A stretch of 32,956 nt of DNA from an uncultured bacterium (GCA_903861045.1 CAIOST010000319.1:1-32956); one strand, 5' to 3'; positions 15,655 through 23,792 are shown, counted from the first letter of the stretch. Made by a program: numbers and translations. Notes: a model not told the origin generated them from the letters alone.

Positions 15655-16836
15655 CTACGCCAGACGCGGCAGGATCCAGCAGTACTCCTCGGCAATACTG
15701 CGATCAACCCCCAGTCGGCGCAACGCCTCGGGGAGCACGTGGAACGTGTACGTTTCGATTTCGAGGTGCTCCACCTGCCGGGCGCGAACTTCCTGAAAGA
15801 AGGCCGGATCCAGCAAATCTGCCGTCGTCTCCAGCACCCCCTCACCGCGGAAGTAAAGCGGCACATGGCAATGCACCCGCCACTCTTGACCCGCCCGCCC
15901 CGCCCCGGTCGCGTCCACCAAGTCGCCGAGGGAGATGATCCGGCCCTGTTCCCGCACCTTGACCTGATGCAGATAAATGGATTCCGTAAAGGGCTGCAAA
16001 GCGGCGGCCGACCCCGGCTGCCAGCAGGTCCGCAGCGCGGCACTGAGCTGGATCTTGGAAAGGCGGATGCCGCTCTGCGCCAAGTCGCGTAGACTCTCCG
16101 CCAGATTTTCGTATTGCAGTGCCAGGTGGCAGGTGTCGAAACAGACCCCGATGTGGCGGCGCAACAACGCCTCCGCTGTCGCCAGACTCCCCCCGTGCTG
16201 CGACACCAGCCACCGGGCGCCGCACGGCCAGATCTGGTCGCGGAAGAAAGCCAGCGTCTCGGCCGTAGTCTCCAGGAAACAGTCCGGCTCCGGCTCCAAC
16301 CCCAAGTGAATCTCGCGCCCCGTCTCGTCCTGCAGCCGTGCCAAACAGGCCGCGGTCGTCGCCAACTGCGCGACCATGGCGTTGACATCGTCTGCCGACC
16401 GGATCCAAGCCTTGTAGGACCCCGGCAGCGTACTGATGCTCCCCGTCATCCCCTCCGGCAGCAGCTCCGCCAGCAGTCGCGCCAGACGGCAGGTATACTC
16501 GGTCCGCGCCGGCTCCCGCCAATCCGGCCGGTAGACCGCCTGCTTGACGGTGGCGCCGTGGAATGAACCATATGGGAAGCCATTGATGGTAAAGGCGTAC
16601 ATCCCCTGCGACTGCAACAATTCCCGCAGTTCGCGCCGTTTATCGGTATCCTCCAGCTCCAGCGATGCCAACTGCGCCACGCGTAGTCCCAGTCCAAAGC
16701 GTGCGCCCGGCGCCACCAAGTCGCGAATGGCCACCGCATGTTCGCGAATGGCGGCAGACTGCTCCGCCAGCGTTTCGCCCGGATGCACATTCAGACAGTA
16801 CGTCAAATGCGTTAATGGGTGGTTGGGAAGTTGCAT
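15655..16836 (-). CDS. eboE: EboE-like metabolite traffic protein (TIM barrel)
   Basis: The 393-residue protein opens with THLTYCLNVHPGETLAEQ, the characteristic start of EboE, a xylose-isomerase-like TIM-barrel protein. Further barrel motifs are FTINGFPYGSFHG, the metal-site-like LGLEPEPDCFLE, VCFDTCHLALQYE and HCHVPLYF. In known clusters EboE travels with EboA-D and EboF and is tied to export of a prenylated or cyclitol-type metabolite. No other ebo gene is in this window, so the gene is isolated here. No clear Shine-Dalgarno precedes the ATG, and a heptamer array begins 10 bp upstream of it. Confidence 0.82.
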   Translation of the reverse strand: MQLPNHPLTHLTYCLNVHPGETLAEQSAAIREHAVAIRDLVAPGARFGLGLRVAQLASLELEDTDKRRELRELLQSQGMYAFTINGFPYGSFHGATVKQAVYRPDWREPARTEYTCRLARLLAELLPEGMTGSISTLPGSYKAWIRSADDVNAMVAQLATTAACLARLQDETGREIHLGLEPEPDCFLETTAETLAFFRDQIWPCGARWLVSQHGGSLATAEALLRRHIGVCFDTCHLALQYENLAESLRDLAQSGIRLSKIQLSAALRTCWQPGSAAALQPFTESIYLHQVKVREQGRIISLGDLVDATGAGRAGQEWRVHCHVPLYFRGEGVLETTADLLDPAFFQEVRARQVEHLEIETYTFHVLPEALRRLGVDRSIAEEYCWILPRLA

Positions 16837-16845
16837 AACAGTACT

Positions 16846-16902
16846 GGTTCAGGGTTCAGGGTTCAGGGTTCAGGGTTCAGGGTTCAGGGTTCAGGGTTCA
16901 GG
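16846..16902 (+). repeat. Perfect tandem heptamer array (GGTTCAG x8)
   Basis: Eight uninterrupted copies of GGTTCAG plus one base fill 57 bp immediately upstream of eboE. This is the cleanest member of the heptamer family in the window. Perfect copies suggest recent slippage expansion. Confidence 0.95.
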
Positions 16903-17046
16903 ATGGTGCGCATACAACACATGGAACCGCAAGGAAAATATGCGGCACAATGTCATCAAGAACGCCTGCCCCTCTCGCACGTACCCGGCGGAATACGCTG
17001 AGCAAAAGATCCACAGCGCGAGGAATGGCTGACACGACCGCTGCGT

Positions 17047-17165
17047 GCGCGGCTGCTCAGGTAGCCGCGCCGGAGCTGCACCGTTACGGTGCGCGCGTGT
17101 GCCGCTTTCTTTTCAATCTTTTCAATCTTCAATTGAAAATCCCCCATAGACGCCACGCATGGCGT
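17047..17165 (+). promoter_or_regulatory. Structured leader upstream of rpmI-rplT
   Basis: The 431 bp from 16903 to 17333 contain no recognisable gene but hold a run of hairpins: an 8-bp stem (17047-17054 with 17063-17070), a 6-bp stem with TTA loop (17078-17092), an AT-rich 8-bp stem (17119-17126 with 17132-17139) and a 5-bp stem (17150-17165). L20 represses its own operon by binding leader RNA in several bacteria; such a role here is inferred. No convincing promoter was found, so where transcription starts is unknown. Confidence 0.4.
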
Positions 17166-17333
17166 TTGCTATCTTTACTCCCCTTCTGCGTCCTAGTGGG
17201 CGTGGAAGATGGGTCGCCCGCCTGTTCCTGGCTATCTGGCTGACTGCCGGACGGGTTTGTGTACGGCGTGCCCAGGCAACTGCATGCGACAGCGGTTTCG
17301 TGCTGGTCACGAACCCTGCGCCGCGAGGAACAT

Positions 17334-17528
17334 ATGCCAAAGAAAAAGACCAAGAAATGCGCCACCAAGCGCATGAAAATGTCGGCCACGGGCAAGATCT
17401 TGTACGCACGGGCTGGCAAGGGCCACCTGAATCTGTGCAAGTCGCGCAAACGCAAGCGCAATCTCCGTGGCATGGGTGTTGTAAACGATGCGGACGTTCG
17501 TCGCCTTAAGGTGATGATGGTGTCCTAA
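17334..17528 (+). CDS. rpmI: 50S ribosomal protein L35
   Basis: The 64 residues begin MPKKKTKKCATKRMKMSATGKILYARAGKGHL and keep the basic core NLCKSRKRKRNLRG, standard for L35. GAGGA lies 6 bp before the ATG; the frame extends upstream without similarity. rplT follows 14 bp later, the usual pairing. infC, often first in this operon, is absent upstream, where eboE diverges. Confidence 0.95.
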   Translation: MPKKKTKKCATKRMKMSATGKILYARAGKGHLNLCKSRKRKRNLRGMGVVNDADVRRLKVMMVS

Positions 17529-17542
17529 GCAGGAGATAGATC

Positions 17543-17899
17543 ATGCCCAGAGCAACAAACGCACCGGCTTCCAGGAAGCGTCGTCTACGGCGGTTAGAGG
17601 CTGCCAAGGGTTTTCGCGGCTCACGCAGCAAACTCTTCCGTCAGGCCACCGAGGCCGTCAATCGGGCCCAGCGCCTGAACACCGTGCACCGCAAGCACCG
17701 CAAACGCGACTTCCGTCGACTGTGGATTGTGCGCATCAATGCGGCAACCCGCACCAACGGCATGACGTACAGCCGCTTTATCGAAGGGCTGACCAAGGCC
17801 AACGTGACCCTCAACCGCAAGATGCTCTCCGAGATCGCCATTCACGATCCGGCCGCCTTCACTGCGATTGTGGGCCAGGCTAAGGCCGCGTTGGGCTGA
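17543..17899 (+). CDS. rplT: 50S ribosomal protein L20
   Basis: The 118 residues match L20 along the whole length: [35 protein letters not shown] with the long basic N-terminal helix, then [40 protein letters not shown]20 is needed for early 50S assembly. AGGAG precedes the ATG. It ends 20 bp before a strong terminator. Confidence 0.97.
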   Translation: MPRATNAPASRKRRLRRLEAAKGFRGSRSKLFRQATEAVNRAQRLNTVHRKHRKRDFRRLWIVRINAATRTNGMTYSRFIEGLTKANVTLNRKMLSEIAIHDPAAFTAIVGQAKAALG

Positions 17900-17918
17900 G
17901 CCAGCGACGGCAAGCTGC

Positions 17919-17954
17919 AAAAAAGGCCGCTCCCTCCCGGGGGCGGCCTTTTTT
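17919..17954 (+). terminator. Rho-independent terminator after rplT
   Basis: AAAAAAGGCCGC (17919-17930) pairs with GCGGCCTTTTTT (17943-17954) and the hairpin ends in six Ts on the plus strand. The A-rich left side would serve a transcript from the opposite strand too, though no gene needs it. Confidence 0.92.
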
Positions 17955-17957
17955 GCT

Positions 17958-17986
17958 TTGACACTTGCCCCGCGACACTCGACACT
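17958..17986 (+). promoter_or_regulatory. Candidate promoter for pheST
   Basis: A consensus -35 TTGACA (17958-17963) with a 17-bp spacer and a poor -10 GACACT (17981-17986) lies just after the rplT terminator and 24 bp before pheS. The word GACACT occurs three times here. It would make pheST independent of rpmI-rplT. Confidence 0.45.
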
Positions 17987-18009
17987 ATTCCCCCTTTGGA
18001 GACCGACTC

Positions 18010-19023
18010 ATGACACTCGCTGAACTCGACGCCCATCAACAACAGTCGCTGGCGGAACTGCAGGCCGCTATAGAGGCCACCGCTATCGAACAGGTGCGCG
18101 TGCGTTACCTCGGCCGCAACGGACTACTGCCGGCGCTGATGAAACAGCTCAAGGATGTCCCCGTAGCCGACCGCCCCGAGTTCGGCCGCCGCGCCAATGC
18201 CTGGCGTGCCGCCCTCGAGGCCGCGCTCACCGAGCGTCAGGCCGCCGCGGCCCCGCGCGAAACCGTCGCGCCGTTCGATGCCACGCTCCCCGGCCGCTGG
18301 CCGACCCTCGGTGCCATGCACCCGGTCTCGCGCATCATCGAAGACGTCTGCCGCGTCTTCGCCCGCCTTGGCTTTACCGTGGCCGACGGCCCGGACATCG
18401 AGACGCGCTTCAACAACTTCACCGCGCTCAACACCCCGGCCCACCACCCCTCGCTCGACGCCACCGACACCTTCTGGCTCGGCGACGACCAACTCCTGCG
18501 CACCCAGACCTCCCCCGTGCAGATCCGCGTGATGACCTCGCGCCCGCCGCCCGTGCGTATCGTCACCCCCGGCCGCTGCTACCGCCGCGACACCACGGAC
18601 GCCACGCACAGCGCCAACTTCCACCAGATCGAAGGGCTCTATGTGGACACCAAGCCGGTCTCGCTGGCTGACCTGAAGGCTACGCTGGCCTGCTTCGCCC
18701 GCGAAACCATGGGGCCCAGTGTCGGCGTGCGCTTCCGCCCGCACTTCTTCCCCTTCACGGAACCGAGCGTGGAAGTTGACTTCTCCTGCCATGTTTGCAA
18801 CGGCAGCGGCTGCCGCGTCTGCAAGCAGAGCGGCTGGATCGAAATCGCCGGCGCCGGTATGGTCGATCCGCGCGTCTACCGCCTCGTCGGCTATGACGCG
18901 GACAGCGTCTACGGCTACGCCTTCGGCATGGGTGTGGAACGTATTGCCATGATCAAGTACGGCATCACCGACATCCGCCTGCTCTACGAGAACGATGTGC
19001 GCTTCCTGGGACAGTTTGCGTAG
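18010..19023 (+). CDS. pheS: Phenylalanyl-tRNA synthetase alpha subunit
   Basis: The 337 residues form the catalytic subunit of the alpha2beta2 enzyme that charges tRNA-Phe. The N-terminal coiled coil (residues 1-85) is followed by the class II core: GAMHPVSRIIEDVCRVFARLGF, motif 2 with RCYRRDTTDATHSANFHQIEGL, VDFSCHVCNGSGCRVCKQSGWIEIAGAGMVDPRVY, and motif 3 FGMGVERIAMIKYGI. GGAG precedes the ATG at 18010. pheT follows 87 bp downstream; a short degenerate heptamer stretch (19055-19074) lies between them. Confidence 0.97.
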   Translation: MTLAELDAHQQQSLAELQAAIEATAIEQVRVRYLGRNGLLPALMKQLKDVPVADRPEFGRRANAWRAALEAALTERQAAAAPRETVAPFDATLPGRWPTLGAMHPVSRIIEDVCRVFARLGFTVADGPDIETRFNNFTALNTPAHHPSLDATDTFWLGDDQLLRTQTSPVQIRVMTSRPPPVRIVTPGRCYRRDTTDATHSANFHQIEGLYVDTKPVSLADLKATLACFARETMGPSVGVRFRPHFFPFTEPSVEVDFSCHVCNGSGCRVCKQSGWIEIAGAGMVDPRVYRLVGYDADSVYGYAFGMGVERIAMIKYGITDIRLLYENDVRFLGQFA

Positions 19024-19110
19024 CGGCGAGGGCAACCTATGAAACATGCCCCCCCGAACCCCGAACCCTGACCCCTTCTCTCACCTTCCTCTCCTCCCGG
19101 AGTCCCTGCT

Positions 19111-21525
19111 ATGAAAGTACCTGTCTCCTGGTTAAGCGAATACGTGGATCTTACCGGCCTCACGGTCAAGGACCTGTCCGACAAGCTGACCTTCTCCGGC
19201 GTAGAGGTGGAAGGAATCGAGCAGGTCGGCTTTGACCGCGCCGAGAAGTATGTGGTGGCCGAGGTGCGCAGTTGCGCCCCCCACCCCAATGCCGACCGCC
19301 TGCGCCTCTGCCAGGTCTTCGACGGCACCACCGAACTACAGATCGTCTGTGGCGCCCCCAACGTGGCCGCGGGCCAGAAGGTCTGCCTGGCCCAGCTCGG
19401 CGCCACCATGCCCGACGGGTCGAAGCTCAAGAAGGCCAAGATCCGCGGCGTGGAGTCGTTCGGCATGCTCTGTGCCGCTGACGAACTCGGCCTCTCCGAC
19501 AGCCATGAGGGGTTGCTGCTACTGGACCCCACGCTCCCCGCCGGCCGGCCACTCACCGATGTCCTGCCGCGGCCGGACACGGTCTTTGACCTGGAGATCA
19601 CCTGGAACCGTTCCGACTGCCTCTCCATGATCGGCATCGCCCGCGAATTTGCGGCCCTGCTGGAGCGCCCTGTCAAGCTGCCGGACGTCGCCTTCCCGGA
19701 AAACGGCGCGCCCGTGGCACAGCTCGCCACCGTGCGCGTGGAAGACCCCGCCCTGTGCCCGCGCTACACCGCGCGCGTGCTGACCGGCGTGCAGGACGGC
19801 CCCGCACCCGCTTGGATGCAACGCCGCTTGGAACAGTGCGGCGTGCGCCCCATCAGCCTGATCGTGGACGTGACCAACTACGTCATGCTCGAATGCGGCC
19901 AGCCGCTGCACGCCTTCGACTACCACCGCGTCACCGACCACACCATCGTGGTGCGCCGCGCCCGCGCCGGCGAACGCCTCGCCACGCTGGACAACGTCGC
20001 CCGGGTGCTCGATGACCAGATGCTGGTCATCGCCGACCCGCAGGCCGCCGTGGCCGTGGCCGGTGTCATGGGCGGTGCCGGCAGCGAGATCGCCCCAGGG
20101 AGCACCGACGCTGTGCTCCTCGAAAGCGCTACCTTCACCGCCCCGTCCGTCAAACGCACCGCCACACTCCTCAACCTGAAAACGGAATCCGCCCGGCGCT
20201 TCGAACGCAGCGTGGATCCGGGGCTGGCCGAATGGGCCAGTCGCCGCGCTACCGCCCTGCTGGTGCAACTCGGCGGCGCCACCGTGGCCCAAGGGGTCAT
20301 AGACGTGGACCACCGCCACGCCGCGCCACGCCAAGTCGCCCTGCGCTTCCGCCGCGGCCGCGAAGTCATCGGCGTACCACTCGACGACGCCCGCATGATC
20401 CAGATCCTCACCAGCCTCGGCCTGCAACTGGCGGAACAACACGCCGAGCAGGCGCTTTTCACGATCCCCTCCTGGCGGGTAGACCTGGAGATCGAAGCCG
20501 ATTTAATCGAGGAGATCGCCCGTATGCATGGGCTCGCGGCCATCCCGGACCAGGCGCCGCAAAGCGTGGCCGTGGCCGGCGCCGATGACGCCGGCGTGCG
20601 CGCCGTCGCCCTCTGCCGCCACACCCTCCTCAGCCTCGGCTTTACCGAGGCCATGAACTACAGCTTCCTCTCCGCCACGGAACTCGACACCTTCGACCCG
20701 CGCCCCACCAGCCGCCGTCTGACACTCCCCAACCCCGTCAGCGCCGACTACGCCATCCTACGCGACTCCCTGCTATCCCAACTCTCCGGCGCACTGGGAC
20801 GCAACGCCGCGCGGCAGGTGGAGATGGTCACCCTTTTTGAAATTGGACGCGTCTTCTGGCGTAACGAAACTGACACCCCGTGCGAGGAAGAGCGCGTCGC
20901 CATCGGCCTATGCGGTCCGGTCGGCCGCACGCCGCTCGACCGCCGCCGCGCCGTGACCAACGAGGAAGCCGCACTCTGGCTCAAGGGGGCCGTGGAGGCG
21001 CTGGCCACGCGCCTGCGGGCCGGTGCTATCACCCTGCGCCCGGTGGACCACCCGGCCATGGAACCCGGTTGGGCCACCGAAATCCTGCTGCAGGACGAGC
21101 CGATCGGCCTGCTCGGACTGCTGCGCAGCAGCTGGCGGCATCAGTACCGCATCAACGCCCCCGTAGCCGTCGCCGAACTAAAACTGCTGCCACTGCTGGC
21201 CAACGTCGGGCGCGTGACACCCGCCCAGAATGTCCCGCCTTTCCCGGCCGTACGCCGCGACTTGGCTTTGGTCGCCCCCCGCACCCTGCCCCATGGCGAA
21301 ATTGTGGCTACCATAAAAAAATCGGGCGTATCCGACTTGACCAATGTCTCTCTATTTGATAATTTTGAAACCAAGGGATTGGTACAAGGTACACGAAACT
21401 TGGGCTTCACGCTCGAGTTCCGCTCCCCGAGCCGAACCTTGACAGACGACGAGGTAAATCTATCGCTCCAAAAGATCCTGCAGACGCTGAAGCAGACGCT
21501 GCCTGTGGAGATCCGGGAGGGGTAG
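19111..21525 (+). CDS. pheT: Phenylalanyl-tRNA synthetase beta subunit
   Basis: The 804 residues are of normal PheT length. Visible are the N-terminal MKVPVSWLSEYVDL, a tRNA-binding (EMAP-like) domain with HPNADRLRLCQV, and the B3/B4 region with ITWNRSDCLSMIGIAREFAAL and LIVDVTNYVMLECGQPLHAFD, which contains the editing pocket. The B5 domain and the catalytic-like core follow (MNYSFLS, NPVSADYAILRDSLL). The C-terminal FDX-ACB domain has PPFPAVRRDLALV and LGFTLEFRSPSRTLTDDEVN. GGAG precedes the ATG. It completes the pheST operon; a 7-bp hairpin without T-run follows at 21532-21557. Confidence 0.97.
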   Translation: MKVPVSWLSEYVDLTGLTVKDLSDKLTFSGVEVEGIEQVGFDRAEKYVVAEVRSCAPHPNADRLRLCQVFDGTTELQIVCGAPNVAAGQKVCLAQLGATMPDGSKLKKAKIRGVESFGMLCAADELGLSDSHEGLLLLDPTLPAGRPLTDVLPRPDTVFDLEITWNRSDCLSMIGIAREFAALLERPVKLPDVAFPENGAPVAQLATVRVEDPALCPRYTARVLTGVQDGPAPAWMQRRLEQCGVRPISLIVDVTNYVMLECGQPLHAFDYHRVTDHTIVVRRARAGERLATLDNVARVLDDQMLVIADPQAAVAVAGVMGGAGSEIAPGSTDAVLLESATFTAPSVKRTATLLNLKTESARRFERSVDPGLAEWASRRATALLVQLGGATVAQGVIDVDHRHAAPRQVALRFRRGREVIGVPLDDARMIQILTSLGLQLAEQHAEQALFTIPSWRVDLEIEADLIEEIARMHGLAAIPDQAPQSVAVAGADDAGVRAVALCRHTLLSLGFTEAMNYSFLSATELDTFDPRPTSRRLTLPNPVSADYAILRDSLLSQLSGALGRNAARQVEMVTLFEIGRVFWRNETDTPCEEERVAIGLCGPVGRTPLDRRRAVTNEEAALWLKGAVEALATRLRAGAITLRPVDHPAMEPGWATEILLQDEPIGLLGLLRSSWRHQYRINAPVAVAELKLLPLLANVGRVTPAQNVPPFPAVRRDLALVAPRTLPHGEIVATIKKSGVSDLTNVSLFDNFETKGLVQGTRNLGFTLEFRSPSRTLTDDEVNLSLQKILQTLKQTLPVEIREG

Positions 21526-21590
21526 ACGCTGCGGGGCATAACAGGCATGCTGCCCCGGTGCGATAGGCGGATGGCAACACCCGCTACTGG

Positions 21591-21619
21591 TTGAACGTGA
21601 CCCTGCCTTGTTCGCGAAT
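21591..21619 (+). promoter_or_regulatory. Candidate promoter for the 6S-like RNA
   Basis: TTGAAC (21591-21596), a 17-bp spacer and GCGAAT (21614-21619) would start transcription near 21626, just where the RNA's closing stem begins. The -35 match is good and the -10 match weak. Confidence 0.35.
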
Positions 21620-21620
21620 A

Positions 21621-21779
21621 GACGATATTTCTCTGGCCTACATGATTTGAAGGGTGCCGGAATACGGCGCGGGTCGGATAACTGCCTCCGGGCAGGGACC
21701 GCGAAACGCTGGCTACGGTTCCCACCTCGCAAGAGGGGCCCCAGAGGTTTCGTCCTTACGGCAAGGTGGGGTTTTTTTT
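21621..21779 (+). ncRNA. ssrS: Probable 6S RNA
   Basis: The region after pheT has no gene but folds like 6S RNA, which binds RNA polymerase holoenzyme in stationary phase. A long closing stem pairs 21621-21638 with 21737-21754 (about 15 of 18 pairs, two of them G-U). A central bubble follows, whose 3' side holds GGTTCCCACCT and a small GNRA hairpin (CCTC-GCAA-GAGG, 21725-21736). A terminal arm pairs 21654-21660 with 21709-21716 and 21668-21675 with 21697-21703, ending in CTGCC-TCCG-GGCAG (21682-21695). Eight Ts (21772-21779) end the region. The 5' ATTTCTCTG resembles the E. coli 6S 5' end. In many bacteria pheST, zapA and ssrS are neighbours. The folded core is short (about 134 nt), which lowers certainty. 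Confidence 0.6.
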
Positions 21780-21795
21780 GCGCAGGCCACGTCCC

Positions 21796-22209
21796 ATGTT
21801 GATCCGGTTGATACAACGCATTCCCAGCTCGCTCCGTATCCTGGCCGCTACCCTCTGGGCACTGGCCATCCCCGCGGCCTCCCTGTTGCCAGCCCACTTC
21901 TTTTCGCATACGCCAGAACTGGATCGTTTCCCCCACGCCGACAAGTTCGTCCACGCCGCCCTCTACGGCGTACTAACCGGCCTCTGGCTCTGGCGCGCCC
22001 CCGACCCGGCCACCATGCGCCGGTGCAGCTTCATAGCGGCCGCCGCCACCGCCTATGGACTGCTCATGGAGGGGCTGCAGTGTTTCACCCCCAGCCGTTC
22101 CATGGATCTCACCGATGCCCTTGCCAACGCCCTAGGCGCCTTCCTTGTGGCAGGTGTCGCGCTCGTGATCGGAAGAAAGCGGCAGCAGCGGCCGCTGAGA
22201 ACTGAATAA
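21796..22209 (+). CDS. VanZ-like membrane protein
   Basis: The 137 residues resemble the VanZ family: an N-terminal membrane segment (ILAATLWALAIPAASLLP, 14-32), then DKFVHAALYGVLTGLWLW, a third segment (CSFIAAAATAYGLLME), the conserved EGLQCFTPSRSMDLTDALANALGAFL, and a last segment to about residue 125. VanZ relatives are small inner-membrane proteins, some linked to glycopeptide resistance, most of unknown role. The ATG at 21796 lies only 16 bp after the T-run of the RNA, with no strong Shine-Dalgarno, so its expression may depend on read-through. Confidence 0.78.
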   Translation: MLIRLIQRIPSSLRILAATLWALAIPAASLLPAHFFSHTPELDRFPHADKFVHAALYGVLTGLWLWRAPDPATMRRCSFIAAAATAYGLLMEGLQCFTPSRSMDLTDALANALGAFLVAGVALVIGRKRQQRPLRTE

Positions 22210-22260
22210 TTCAGGTTTCAGGTTTCAGGTTTCAGGTTTCAGGTTTCAGGTTTCAGGTTT
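22210..22260 (+). repeat. Perfect tandem heptamer array (TTCAGGT x7)
   Basis: Seven perfect copies of TTCAGGT plus two bases begin right after the VanZ stop codon. The unit is one substitution from the GGTTCAG family when rotated. The rest of the 248-bp gap to rarA is AT-rich up to about 22320 and then pyrimidine-rich. Confidence 0.95.
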
Positions 22261-22408
22261 CCAGCAAAAAATGTCCCAAACGGCAGGAAAAGTCGAATGA
22301 AATTGCATGTTTTTTATAAAATTTCACCACCTGCCACCCTCTCGCCTTCGTGCTCTTCGTAACACCCCACCTAACACCTTTCTCTCCCCCCTCCGCCCAG
22401 GCGCCAGC

Positions 22409-22440
22409 AACCAAGAACCAAGCACAACGAACCAAGAACC
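22409..22440 (+). repeat. Short heptamer array (AACCAAG)
   Basis: AACCAAG, AACCAAG, CACAACG, AACCAAG and AACC follow in exact 7-bp register shortly before rarA. The complement, GGTTCTT-like when rotated, differs from GGTTCAG by two bases. Confidence 0.6.
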
Positions 22441-22457
22441 TTCCCTGCCACCTGCCC

Positions 22458-23792
22458 ATGCACACCGACGACGAACTATTCACCGCCACCGACGCCGCGC
22501 CGAGCGCCTCCGCCAGCGCGCCGCCGCCACTCGCTGCCCGCATGCGCCCGGAACGCCTGGAGGAAATCCTCGGTCAGGACCATCTGCTGGGGCCCGGCAA
22601 GCTACTGCGCCGCGTCATCGAGGCAGACCGCCTTACCAACCTGATCCTCTTCGGCCCGCCCGGCACCGGCAAGACCTCCCTGGCGGAAGTCGTGGCACGT
22701 GTCACCCACCGCCGCTTTGTGCGGGCCAGCGGCGTCACTGCCAATGTCGCCACGCTACGCAACCTCTGCGAAACTGCCCGGCTCACCCGCACCGCCACGG
22801 CCACCATCCTCTTCATTGATGAAATTCACCGTTTTAACAAAGCCCAACAGGACATCCTGCTGCCGTATGTGGAGGATGGCAGCGTGACGCTGATCGGCGC
22901 CACCACCCACAACCCGCAGGTCTTTGTCAATGCCCCCCTCACCTCACGTTCGCTGGTCTTCGAACTACGCTCCCTGGACGAGGCCGCCATCCGCACCCTC
23001 GTGCAGCGCGCCCTGGCCGACCCGGACCGCGGCCTCGGCCGCCTGTCCGTACAGATGGCCCCGGATGCCCTGGCTTTCCTGGCGCAGGTCTGCGAAGGTG
23101 ATGCCCGCCGCGCCCTCACCGCGCTGGAAGTGGCCGTGCGCAGCACACCGCCCGACGCCGCTGGCCTAATCCAACTCGACGCCGCCACAATGCAGGATTG
23201 CGTGCAGCGCAAGATGGTGACCTACGACCGCGACGAAGATGGGCACTACGACACCATCTCGGCGTTCATCAAGAGCGTGCGCGGCTCCGACCCGCATGCC
23301 GCCATCTACTGGCTGGCCAAGATGCTCGAAGCCGGCGAAGATCCGCGCTTTATTGCCCGGCGCCTGCTGATCCTGGCCAGCGAAGACATCGGCAATGCCG
23401 ACCCGCGCGGCCTCTCGCTGGCCGCCGCCGCCACCCAGGCCGTGGAATACGTCGGCATGCCCGAGGCGCGCATCATCCTGGCCCAGGCCACCACCTACCT
23501 CGCCACGGCCCCCAAGAGCAACGCCGCTTACCTGGCGATTGACCAAGCCCTGGCAGATGTGCGCGAAGGGCGCGTGCAGTCCGTCCCTGAACACTTGAAA
23601 AACCTGCATGTGAAAGCCATCGGCCGCGAAGGGCTCGACGAAGCCTATCGCTACCCGCACGACTATGCCGGCCACTTCGTGGAACAGCGCTATCACCCCA
23701 CCGGCAAGAGCTACTACCACCCCACCGACCAGGGGTACGAAGAGATCATTCGCAAACGCATGGCCACCCGCACCCCGCCACGGCAAAAATAA
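22458..23792 (+). CDS. rarA: Replication-associated recombination protein A (RarA/MgsA ATPase)
   Basis: RarA is an AAA+ clamp-loader-like ATPase acting at stalled replication forks. The 444 residues show LAARMRPERLEEILGQDHLLGPGKLLRR, Walker A FGPPGTGKTS (65-74), Walker B ILFIDEIHRFNKAQQD with DEIH at 121-124, the sensor region LIGATTHNP, and the arginine-finger area APLTSRS. The C-terminal tetramerisation part follows (YDTISAFIKSVRGSDPHAAIYWLAKML and EDIGNADPRGL). The ATG at 22458 removes a low-complexity extension encoded by repeat DNA. It converges on the J-domain-like gene with a 12-bp gap. Confidence 0.93.
   Translation: MHTDDELFTATDAAPSASASAPPPLAARMRPERLEEILGQDHLLGPGKLLRRVIEADRLTNLILFGPPGTGKTSLAEVVARVTHRRFVRASGVTANVATLRNLCETARLTRTATATILFIDEIHRFNKAQQDILLPYVEDGSVTLIGATTHNPQVFVNAPLTSRSLVFELRSLDEAAIRTLVQRALADPDRGLGRLSVQMAPDALAFLAQVCEGDARRALTALEVAVRSTPPDAAGLIQLDAATMQDCVQRKMVTYDRDEDGHYDTISAFIKSVRGSDPHAAIYWLAKMLEAGEDPRFIARRLLILASEDIGNADPRGLSLAAAATQAVEYVGMPEARIILAQATTYLATAPKSNAAYLAIDQALADVREGRVQSVPEHLKNLHVKAIGREGLDEAYRYPHDYAGHFVEQRYHPTGKSYYHPTDQGYEEIIRKRMATRTPPRQK

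Noticed and set aside
16846-16902. CRISPR array
   Set aside because: The repeats are 7-bp and contiguous without spacers, and no cas gene is present.
16846-16902. Telomere-like repeat of a linear replicon
   Set aside because: The array is internal, short, and flanked by ordinary chromosomal genes; similar arrays occur in both orientations.
18124-19047. 307-codon minus-strand frame inside pheS
   Set aside because: Antisense shadow of pheS, with no ribosome binding site or family match.
19519-20442. 307-codon minus-strand frame inside pheT
   Set aside because: It is fully antisense to conserved pheT; its composition (G, H, V, A runs) mirrors the sense codons and it has no recognisable motif.
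21621-21779. SRP RNA or tmRNA
   Set aside because: The conserved SRP apical loop and the tmRNA alanine-acceptor ends are absent; the paired architecture fits 6S better.
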